Origin: JAXMEQ01 sp046348225
GTDB lineage: Bacteria > Pseudomonadota > Gammaproteobacteria > Burkholderiales > Burkholderiaceae_C
Length of the DNA stretch: 64,000 bases
Assembly (NCBI GenBank): GCA_046348225.1
Contig: JAXMEQ010000011.1
Coordinates: forward strand, 23,226 to 87,225
Reading direction: 5' to 3'
Of this stretch, positions 16,543 through 23,394 are shown in pieces (positions within the stretch are counted from its first letter, which is position 1; each line of letters starts with the position of its first letter). The translations under genes were made by a program, and so were the position numbers. The notes under the pieces are model-generated. The model saw only the letters and a list, made by a program, of their open reading frames with translations, was not told where the DNA came from and did no database searches.

Positions 16543-19500
16543 TCAGGCCGCCTTGCGAACCGTCTCGGGGTGTGGCCACTGCTGCATCAGCGCCGCCCAC
16601 TTCTGGCGCGCCGCCTTGAGGTTGCGCTCCTTCACATGGCCAAAGCCCTTGATCTGCTCCGGCAGGCAGGCAATTTCGAGCGCCAGCGCATGGTTGCCCG
16701 CGTTCAGCGCGTCCAGCACCTGGCCGATGCTGGCGCGGTATTCGCCAATCAGCGCACGCTCGGTACGGCGCTCTTCGGTGCGGCCGAAGATGTCCAGCGG
16801 CGTGCCGCGCAGGCCCTTGAGCCGCGCCAGCAGCTTGAAGGCCAGGCCCATGGCCGGCCCGAACTGGCGCTTCTGAAGCTCGCCCTTGTCGTTCTTTTTG
16901 GCCAGCAGCGGCGGTGCCAGGTGGTAGTTGAGCTTGAAGTCGCCTTCAAACATGCTGTTGATGCGCGCGTGGAAGGCGGCATCGGTGTGCAGCCGCGCCA
17001 CCTCGTACTCGTCCTTGTAGGCCATCAGCTTGAACAGGTAGCGCGCGACCGCTTCGGTCAATGCCGTCTTGCCGAGCGGCAGTTCGGCCAGCCGGACCTT
17101 TACAACGAAGTCCTTGTACGTCCTGGCATAGGCCGCGTTCTGGTAGTCGGTGAGAAATTCCACACGGCGCGCCACCAGCGACTCCAGCGTCTCGCGCTTG
17201 CGCAACTCGATCACCTGCGCAGGCGCCAGCAGCCGCTGCACCGCCGCCCAGTCGTGCGCGGCGTGGCGGCCCCACTCAAAGGCCGCCTTGTTCTGCTCCA
17301 CCGCCACCGCGTTGAGCTCGATCGCACGCAGCAGCGATTCGCGGCCCAGCGGAATCCAGCCCTTTTGCCACGCGTAGCCGAGCATCATCGGGTTGGTGTA
17401 GATGCTGTCGCCCATCAGTCGCGTGGCGGCCGCGTCGGCGTCAAAAATGCCCACACTGTCCTGGCCCACGGCCTTGGAGATTTCGGCGGCACAGGCCTCG
17501 GCCGGGTTCTGCCAGCCGCCGTTCTTCACAAAAGCGGCGGTCGGTGTGCTGTGCGAGTTGAGCGCCACACGGGTGCGGCCTTCGCGCATGCGCAGCACGG
17601 TTTCCTTGCCGGCGGCAACGATCGGGTCGCAACCAATGATGCAGTCGGCGCCCGCCATGCCTACCCGCGTGGTGCGGATGTCGTCCGGGTGGTTGCCGAT
17701 CAGCACATGGCTCCATGTAGCGCCGCCTTTTTGCGCCAGGCCGCCGGCGTCCTGCGTGACGATGCCCTTGCCCTCGATGTGCCCGGCCACGCCCAACAGC
17801 TGGCCGATGGTGATGACGCCGGTACCGCCCACGCCTGCCACCACAATGCCGTAGGCACCCTGCATGGCGGGGATGACCGGCTCGGGCAGCACGCCCAGGC
17901 TGGCAGGTGACGGTGCCTGCGACTTCGCCTTGCCCCTGAGCTTGCCGCCTTCGACCGTGACGAAGCTGGGGCAAAAGCCCTTGGTGCAGGAAAAGTCCTT
18001 GTTGCAGGTGCTCTGGTTGATGGTGCGCTTGCGGCCGAATTCGGTCTCCAGCGGCTCCACGCTCAGGCAGTTGGACTGCACGCCGCAGTCGCCACAGCCT
18101 TCACACACCAGTTCGTTGATGACCACGCGCTTGGCCGGGTCCACCATGCTGCCGCGCTTGCGGCGGCGGCGCTTTTCCGTGGCGCAGGTCTGGTCGTAAA
18201 TGATGACGGTGGTGCCCTTGATGTCGCGAAACGCCCGCTGCACCGCGTCCAGCGTGTCGCGGTGCTGGATGGCGATGCCCTCGGGCAGCCCCTTCACGCC
18301 GTGGTACTTCTCCGGCTCGTCGGTCACGATGGTGATCTTGACGGCGCCTTCCGCCCGCATGCTCTGCGCGATCTGCACCACGCTGTGGCCCTCGGGCCGT
18401 TCACCGACCTGCTGGCCGCCGGTCATCGCCACCGCGTCGTTGTACAGGATCTTGTAGGTGATGTTCACACCCGCCGCAATGCTCTGGCGCACCGCCAGCA
18501 GGCCGCTGTGGAAGTACGTGCCGTCGCCCAAATTGGCAAAGATGTGCTGATCGGTGGTGAAAGGCGCCTGGCCGGTCCAGGGTACGCCCTCGCCGCCCAT
18601 CTGCGTGAAGCCCACCGTGCTGCGGTCCATCCAGGTGGCCATGAAGTGGCAGCCAATGCCGGCCATGGCGCGCGAGCCTTCGGGCACGCGGGTGCTGGTG
18701 TTGTGCGGGCAACCCGAGCAAAACCAGGGCTGGCGGTCGGCCTTGACCTCCACCACCTGCATCGCACGTTCCTTGGCTTCCAGGATGGCCAGCTGGGCAT
18801 CGATGCGGGCGGCCATGTCGCCATCCACGCCCAGCTTCTTCAGGCGCTGGGCAATGGCGCGCGCGATCAGCGCCGGCGACAGGTCGGCGTTGGCGCGCAG
18901 CAGCTTGTTTTCGGTCGGGTTGGCCATGGACCATTCGCCGCCCGAGTAGTCGCCCTCGACCTCGTTGAACTTGCCCAGCACATTGGGCCGCACGTCGGGG
19001 CGCCAGTTGTACAGCTCTTCCTTGACCTGGTATTCAATGACCTGGCGCTTTTCCTCGATGACCAGGATCTCGCGCAGGCCGGTGGCGAATTCGCGCGTGC
19101 CCTGGGCCTCCAGCGGCCAGACCACGCCCACCTTGTGCAGGCGGATGCCCAGCTGCCGGCAGGTGGCGTCGTCCAGGCCCAGATCGATCAGGGCCTGGCG
19201 CGTGTCGTTGTAGGCCTTGCCACTGGCCATCAGGCCGATGCGGTCGTTCGGGCCCTCGATCACGTTGTAGTTGAGGCGGTTGGCGCGGATGTAGGCCAGC
19301 GCGGCGTACCACTTGTAGTCAAACAGGCGCGCCTCCTGCTCCAGCGCATGGTCGGGCCAGCGGATGTGCACGCCACCGGGTGGCATCTGGAAGTCAGTGG
19401 GCAGCTTGATCTGCACGCGCTCGGGGTCGATCATGGCCGTGGCGCTGGACTCCACGATTTCCTGGATGGTCTTCATGCCGGCCCAGACGCCGGCATAACG

Positions 19501-20106
19501 GCTCATGGCGAAGGCATGGATGCCCAGGTCCAGGATTTCCTGCACCGTGGCCGGAAAGAACACCGGCAGCCCGCAGGCCTTGAAGATATGGTCGCTCTGG
19601 TGGGCCGCGGTGGAGCTCTTGGACACATGGTCGTCGCCCGCCACGGCGATCACGCCACCATATTCGGTGGTGCCGGCCATGTTGGCGTGCTTGAACACGT
19701 CGGAACAGCGGTCCACACCCGGGCCCTTGCCATACCAGATGCCAAACACGCCATCAAACTTGTTGGTGCCATCCGGGGAAAAGCCCAGCTGCTGCGTGCC
19801 CCACAGCGCGGTGGCGGCCAGCTCTTCATTGACTCCCGGCTGGAACACGATGTTCTGCGCCTTCAGGTACTTGCTGGCCTTCCACAGGGCCTGGTCGTAA
19901 CCACCCAGCGGCGAGCCGCGGTAGCCGCTGATGAACCCGGCCGTATTCTTGCCCGCCAGCTGGTCGCGCAGGCGCTGCAGCATGGGCAGCTTGACCAGGG
20001 CCTGCACGCCGCTCATGAAGGCGCGGCCGTAGTCCAGCGAATACTTGTCGTCGAGCGTGACGGTTTCCAGCGCTTTGCGGATGTGCTCGGGCAGCGGGGC
20101 GTTCAT
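16543..20106 (-). CDS. Indolepyruvate ferredoxin oxidoreductase, one-chain form
   Basis: 1187 residues, the size of the fused alpha-beta enzyme seen in proteobacteria. The N-terminal half contains FISGYRGSPLGGYD near 58 and KGPGVDRCSDVFKHANMAGT near 128, typical of 2-oxoacid ferredoxin oxidoreductases. A thiamine-diphosphate region follows with CSGCPHNTSTRVPEGS and GIGCHFMATWMDR near 465-495. Four cysteines in CEGCGDCGVQSNC near 665 and later CNKDFSCTKGFC can hold iron-sulfur clusters. The C-terminal half (GVVAGVGGTGVITIGQLLG) is the gamma-like domain. It oxidatively decarboxylates aryl pyruvates, products of aromatic amino acid transamination, to acyl-CoA. The divergent Lrp/AsnC regulator is the obvious candidate for its control. 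Confidence 0.93.
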   Translation of the reverse strand: MNAPLPEHIRKALETVTLDDKYSLDYGRAFMSGVQALVKLPMLQRLRDQLAGKNTAGFISGYRGSPLGGYDQALWKASKYLKAQNIVFQPGVNEELAATALWGTQQLGFSPDGTNKFDGVFGIWYGKGPGVDRCSDVFKHANMAGTTEYGGVIAVAGDDHVSKSSTAAHQSDHIFKACGLPVFFPATVQEILDLGIHAFAMSRYAGVWAGMKTIQEIVESSATAMIDPERVQIKLPTDFQMPPGGVHIRWPDHALEQEARLFDYKWYAALAYIRANRLNYNVIEGPNDRIGLMASGKAYNDTRQALIDLGLDDATCRQLGIRLHKVGVVWPLEAQGTREFATGLREILVIEEKRQVIEYQVKEELYNWRPDVRPNVLGKFNEVEGDYSGGEWSMANPTENKLLRANADLSPALIARAIAQRLKKLGVDGDMAARIDAQLAILEAKERAMQVVEVKADRQPWFCSGCPHNTSTRVPEGSRAMAGIGCHFMATWMDRSTVGFTQMGGEGVPWTGQAPFTTDQHIFANLGDGTYFHSGLLAVRQSIAAGVNITYKILYNDAVAMTGGQQVGERPEGHSVVQIAQSMRAEGAVKITIVTDEPEKYHGVKGLPEGIAIQHRDTLDAVQRAFRDIKGTTVIIYDQTCATEKRRRRKRGSMVDPAKRVVINELVCEGCGDCGVQSNCLSVEPLETEFGRKRTINQSTCNKDFSCTKGFCPSFVTVEGGKLRGKAKSQAPSPASLGVLPEPVIPAMQGAYGIVVAGVGGTGVITIGQLLGVAGHIEGKGIVTQDAGGLAQKGGATWSHVLIGNHPDDIRTTRVGMAGADCIIGCDPIVAAGKETVLRMREGRTRVALNSHSTPTAAFVKNGGWQNPAEACAAEISKAVGQDSVGIFDADAAATRLMGDSIYTNPMMLGYAWQKGWIPLGRESLLRAIELNAVAVEQNKAAFEWGRHAAHDWAAVQRLLAPAQVIELRKRETLESLVARRVEFLTDYQNAAYARTYKDFVVKVRLAELPLGKTALTEAVARYLFKLMAYKDEYEVARLHTDAAFHARINSMFEGDFKLNYHLAPPLLAKKNDKGELQKRQFGPAMGLAFKLLARLKGLRGTPLDIFGRTEERRTERALIGEYRASIGQVLDALNAGNHALALEIACLPEQIKGFGHVKERNLKAARQKWAALMQQWPHPETVRKAA

Positions 20107-20165
20107 GTGTCAGGTCTCCTGCGGTCTTGGTTTCCTGCCTTGTGGGCGGGGCGAATGGGCCGGCA

Positions 20166-20286
20166 CCCGGATAGGGCGTGGCCTCTAGTGAGATGCAAAG
20201 TGTATGCCGGGTCCCCGGATAAGTCTTTGCTTTCTATGCCCGGATATTGTTGAATTGAGAAAGAATCTTTCCCAAAATACCCGGTT
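20166..20286. promoter_or_regulatory. Shared control region of the oxidoreductase and lrp genes with repeated operator-like motifs
   Basis: The octamer CCCGGATA occurs three times (20166-20173, 20214-20221, 20239-20246) and a variant CCCGGTTA runs into the lrp start codon. A 13-base inverted repeat GAAAGA-A-TCTTTC lies at 20259-20271. TTGAAT (20250-20255) and CAAAAT (20273-20278), 17 bases apart, could be the lrp promoter; transcription would then begin within a few bases of the ATG, giving a nearly leaderless mRNA. Binding by the adjacent Lrp-type protein is inference. Confidence 0.45.
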
Positions 20287-20769
20287 ATGGAAACACTCGA
20301 CAGATTTGACATCGCCATCCTCACCGAGCTGCAGGCCGACGCCCGGCTGACCAATGCCGAACTCGCCCAGCGCGTGGGCCTGTCGGCCGCGCCCTGCTGG
20401 CGCCGCGTGCGGGCGCTGGAAGAAGCCGGCTTCATCAAGGGCTACCGCGCCGAGATCGACCGCCACAAGATCGGCCTGGGCGTGCTGGCCTTTGTGCGGC
20501 TGGACGCCAACCGCAACACCGGCGAGCTCACGCGCGAGATGGAAGAGGCCATCCGCAAGATCCCGGAGATCGTCTCATGCCACTACATCAGCGGCGCGGG
20601 CACCTTCGAGCTGCAGGTGGTCAGCCGCGATCTCGACAGTTTTTCCCAGTTCGCCCGGCAGGTGTTGATCAACCTGCCGAACGTGAAAGACCTCCACACC
20701 AGCTTTTCACTGGGGGAGGTCAAGGCCAGCAGCAGCCTGCCGCTGGCGCACCTGAAGGCGCAACAATAG
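20287..20769 (+). CDS. Lrp/AsnC family transcriptional regulator
   Basis: 160 residues. The N-terminal winged helix-turn-helix reads LDRFDIAILTELQADARLTN then AELAQRVGLSAAPCWRRVRALEEAG, the AsnC signature. The C-terminal RAM domain (IVSCHYISGAGTFELQVVSRDL) binds amino acids and drives oligomerisation. It is divergent from the indolepyruvate oxidoreductase gene, so it probably senses an aromatic amino acid and controls that gene and itself. The last ~105 bases of this gene recur about 1.1 kb downstream (21762-21866) at roughly 90 percent identity, implying that this end took part in a duplication or insertion. Confidence 0.93.
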   Translation: METLDRFDIAILTELQADARLTNAELAQRVGLSAAPCWRRVRALEEAGFIKGYRAEIDRHKIGLGVLAFVRLDANRNTGELTREMEEAIRKIPEIVSCHYISGAGTFELQVVSRDLDSFSQFARQVLINLPNVKDLHTSFSLGEVKASSSLPLAHLKAQQ

Positions 20770-21289
20770 TTTGATATGCAGCGTGTGCACACCATTCTGG
20801 GCCGACGACAGCCAATCAAATCAAGCTCTTGCCACCCGGCAAACTGATTTCAAACACTCAGTGGTCGCGGGCTGTCAGGCCGCGACGGCGCGTCAACTCG
20901 CCCGTCGAACCACCCCTCGACTGCGCCAACCCCCTAGTGGCGAAATCGACAATCCGGCATTTGGCGGCAAGGCAGGAACTGGCATTGCCGCAGGTCGTTC
21001 GTTTTGCAGGCGCAATTTCTGGCAGTGAGCCATGAACCCGAGGTGAAGGCAAAAAATCTTCGATTTGAACGCCTTGTTTTTCTATCAAAGGCACTAGGCC
21101 AAACTGTATTGAAACAGCCCCCTCGACAGCGCACCAGCAACTACCCAAACGGCAAATTCACAACAGGACATTGGTGTTTGCCCCGGCAAGAAAAAATTTC
21201 AAAATCAAGGGTTTAAATGAAGGTCAATGTACATGCTCTGTCGACCAGAGGGCCTCTCTCTAGAGTGGTGTTGCGAGCTTAGAAAGTTC
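20770..21289. other. Gene-free stretch at the left of the accessory island
   Basis: About 520 bases between the lrp stop and the end of the first small lipoprotein gene. Open frames are present on both strands (for example 20829-21035 and 20858-21148), but their composition, lack of Shine-Dalgarno sites and absence of recognisable motifs argue against real genes. No tRNA, integrase or clear terminator is visible. It may be degraded coding DNA. Confidence 0.5.
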
Positions 21290-21700
21290 TCATTGCTGGA
21301 GATACTGCCCGCCAGTTGCCGGATTAAACAAGTGAAGCTTGCCATTGCGAACGGAGGCCTTGATGCAACCGCTGAGCCACCGCGACCAGGCGTTGCAAAG
21401 TTCGCTCTTGGCTTGATCGACCCGCCACTTACCTTTGTCCCAATCACTTGGGTTCGCGCCGTGAAGTGTTCCATCGGCTTCAAAAACATAAATAACGCGG
21501 GGTACGCTATATCCGTTGGCCAAGGTGACGTTGCCGACCATCTGCTTGCCGCGGACGACCGAATCGATTTCCGCAGCAGTCAGAGCCTTGTCGGGCATCT
21601 TGGACACATCCACCATAGGCAGGTTCGACGGGGTCGTGGCACAGCCCATCATGGCGAGAGCCAGCATGGCGGAGGCCGACAGCCAAGCAAACTTGTTCAT
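21290..21700 (-). CDS. Small lipoprotein, paralogue A
   Basis: 136 residues from ATG 21700, with GGAAGG 6 bases upstream. The signal peptide ends in the lipobox MMGCA. The mature part has the pattern IDSVVRGKQMVGNVTLANGY, then YVFEADGTLHG, KGKWRVDQAKSELCNAW and a second cysteine (LSGC) near the end. The overall plan of dGtl, a GxWrv strand and a C-x(9)-C pair resembles DUF995-like secreted proteins, but I do not assign a family firmly. It is clearly related to the lipoprotein at 22696-23109. GC content is lower than in neighbours. Function unknown. Confidence 0.75.
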   Translation of the reverse strand: MNKFAWLSASAMLALAMMGCATTPSNLPMVDVSKMPDKALTAAEIDSVVRGKQMVGNVTLANGYSVPRVIYVFEADGTLHGANPSDWDKGKWRVDQAKSELCNAWSRWLSGCIKASVRNGKLHLFNPATGGQYLQQ

Positions 21701-21761
21701 GGAAAACCTTCCGTTCTTATATAGCTCTTGTTGTGAACACTGTGTCGGCAAAAGCGGTCAC

Positions 21762-21866
21762 TGATCAATCTGCCGAATGTAAAAGACCTCCACATCAGCT
21801 TTTCGCTGGGGGAGGTCAAGGCCAGCAGCAGCCTGCTGCTGGCGCACCTGCAGACGCAAGGATAGT
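21762..21866 (+). pseudogene. Second copy of the lrp 3' end (gene fragment)
   Basis: From TGATCAATCTGCCGAATG through the stop codon TAG at 21864-21866 this matches lrp 20666-20769 with about 10 mismatches in 104 bases and no gaps. It still encodes LPNVKDLHISFSLGEVKASS and ends in a stop. No start codon, helix-turn-helix or RAM domain precedes it. It is therefore the tail of a duplicated Lrp gene, or a target-site-like duplication left by insertion of the DNA between the copies. Confidence 0.85.
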
Positions 21867-21892
21867 TTTGAAGCCTTGCATCTTGGTCGATC

Positions 21893-22372
21893 TTACTCGG
21901 CTGACTTGAAATATAGAAATTGGAAATCTGTGTCCCACTTGCCACCACGAGCAGCGCTTTGACGTCCCCACGCAGCAACACCGAGAGTGTCAGGGATGAT
22001 TATGATCCTCGTTTGTTTGCAGTCCTCAAGCTCTTCGGATGCGCCCTTGGAGTCCATCACAAAATTCCCGTATTTGTTAATGGAAAACTTTGCAGGAAAA
22101 GTGGTTGCAAAACATGGGTTTTCGCGGATGTAAGACTTAAACTGTTCTCGTTTTGGCCAAAGATACAACTCATAAACACCACCCCTTGTTGTCTTACCGG
22201 TCAAGATGATCACGTTCTTGGAGATAAGCTCCCGCGCCTTTGCCGTCTTCACGGCAACTACCTCAGGGTCGGTTGTGAGGCTTCTATCCTTGCCTGCGTC
22301 GTAATCCGCCACCGCGATTGCAGGAAGGACAAGAACCAGGCCGGCACAGACTTTTGAAAAAGAGGAGTTCAT
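21893..22372 (-). CDS. Predicted periplasmic protein of unknown function
   Basis: 159 residues. A clear signal peptide (MNSSFSKVCAGLVLVLPAIA, cleavage after AVA) precedes a mature part with RELISKNVIILTGKTTRGG, YELYLWPKREQFKSYI, two cysteines (ENPCFATTF and LEDCKQ) and IIIIPDTLGVAAWGR. I do not recognise the family. Codon use is more AT-rich than that of the core genes nearby. It lies between the lrp fragment and a decayed stretch inside the island, and a partial copy of the dispersed-repeat core (TTGATAGCG) sits just upstream of its start at 22382-22390. No good Shine-Dalgarno site is visible. Confidence 0.6.
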   Translation of the reverse strand: MNSSFSKVCAGLVLVLPAIAVADYDAGKDRSLTTDPEVVAVKTAKARELISKNVIILTGKTTRGGVYELYLWPKREQFKSYIRENPCFATTFPAKFSINKYGNFVMDSKGASEELEDCKQTRIIIIPDTLGVAAWGRQSAARGGKWDTDFQFLYFKSAE

Positions 22373-22695
22373 GGGAAAGAGTTGATAGCGCTAACTGTGC
22401 AAACCTTTTCGACTTTACTAATCTCACACCAAAAAGATAAGGGGTTTTCGGCACAAGCTAGCAGGAGCCTACCGCTGAGAAAACTGTCCACCTGTCCGCG
22501 GCCAACCTGTGGATGGCGCGCAAGAAGCTGATGGCGATGATGGGAGAAATCCGTGCGAACCCGGCGTGAAGCGCAAGCCGAGGGGCGGATTGCGCTGCGA
22601 GGCGCACTAGGGACAGGGCGGTTTGGCGCTGCGCGTCCAGTTCTGGGATCTCGTCGGGTATCGCGTGACGAATTCACGACTTGATCAGACCTCCC
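22373..22695. other. Gene-free stretch with a decayed coding remnant
   Basis: Between two island genes. The plus strand from 22474 to 22569 is open and reads HLSAANLWMARKKLMAMM and on to a TGA stop, with core-like codon use, but upstream stops cut it short, so it looks like the tail of a lost gene. The following 60 bases (22570-22630) are rich in GCGC/CGCC inverted segments. No complete gene is supported. Confidence 0.4.
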
Positions 22696-23109
22696 CTAGC
22701 GTTGAAGGTACACGGTCCCACGGGCATTAACCATGTGAAGCTTCCCATCGCGCACACTGACGACCGCACAGTCCGGAAACCACCTAATCCAATCCCAGCA
22801 GAGCTCATTGGTGTTTTCGGTAACGCGCCAGCGGCCCACGTCGGAGTATGCAGGGGGTGCTGCGCCTCGCAGAATCCCATCGCTCTCGTAGACATGAACA
22901 ACGTTCTGCACGTCGTTTCCACGGGCTCTAGTAATGTTTCCAATCATTTGCTTCCCTCGAATGACCGCAACAATTTCCGCGGCTGAGAGCACCTTACCGT
23001 TCTCTATTCGTGAGACATCAATCGTAGGGAGCGAGGAGACTGGTCCAGTCGCACAACCGGCGACGGCAACAGACCAGACAAACATAATGTGAAGACGCAT
23101 GTTTTTCAT
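22696..23109 (-). CDS. Small lipoprotein, paralogue B
   Basis: 137 residues from ATG 23109, preceded by AGGAG at a good distance. The signal peptide ends in the lipobox VAGCA. The mature protein follows paralogue A along its length: TIDVSRIENGKVLSAAEI against MVDVSKMPDKALTAAEI, then VIRGKQMIGNI, VVHVYESDGILRG, VGRWRVTENTNELCWDW and a final VSVRDGKLHMVNARGTVYLQ. Conserved residues include both cysteines and the GxWRV strand. The two genes point the same way and are probably an old tandem duplication. Role unknown; an envelope location is predicted. Confidence 0.75.
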   Translation of the reverse strand: MKNMRLHIMFVWSVAVAGCATGPVSSLPTIDVSRIENGKVLSAAEIVAVIRGKQMIGNITRARGNDVQNVVHVYESDGILRGAAPPAYSDVGRWRVTENTNELCWDWIRWFPDCAVVSVRDGKLHMVNARGTVYLQR

Positions 23110-23316
23110 GAGCACTCCTAGTCGGTGATTCGATCGGCGTTAGCAAATAGATCAGGCTTGCAGAACGTAAAAGTCGGAGAGATCAACTGATTCGCGCTGG
23201 CGCTTTATCTGGACAATCTCCATCAGGCCGATCCTTTCGGCTCAAATATTAGTGCCAATTACTGTCTATGCATCAGTATTTATTTTGTTAAGACCAATGC
23301 CCTTCCAAATCACGTT

Positions 23317-23351
23317 AAAAAAATGCCCGACACACCATCAGTGTGCCGGGC
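23317..23351 (-). terminator. Rho-independent terminator of phoX
   Basis: On the minus strand GCCCGGCACAC and GTGTGTCGGGC form an 11-bp stem with one G-T pair and a 5-base loop, followed by A and seven T residues (23317-23323). Confidence 0.9.
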
Positions 23352-23394
23352 CGCCGGATGAACCGGGCATTCAGACAGACATTTCTTCAGTCGA

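Noticed and set aside
20829..21148. Small genes in the first gene-free stretch of the island.
   Set aside because: No ribosome sites, no recognisable motifs and conflicting frames on both strands.
23157..23202. Third copy of the lrp tail upstream of lipoprotein B.
   Set aside because: GAACGTAAAAG and TTCGCGCTGG match, and the position is right, but the rest is too diverged to annotate; kept only as a hint in the island finding.
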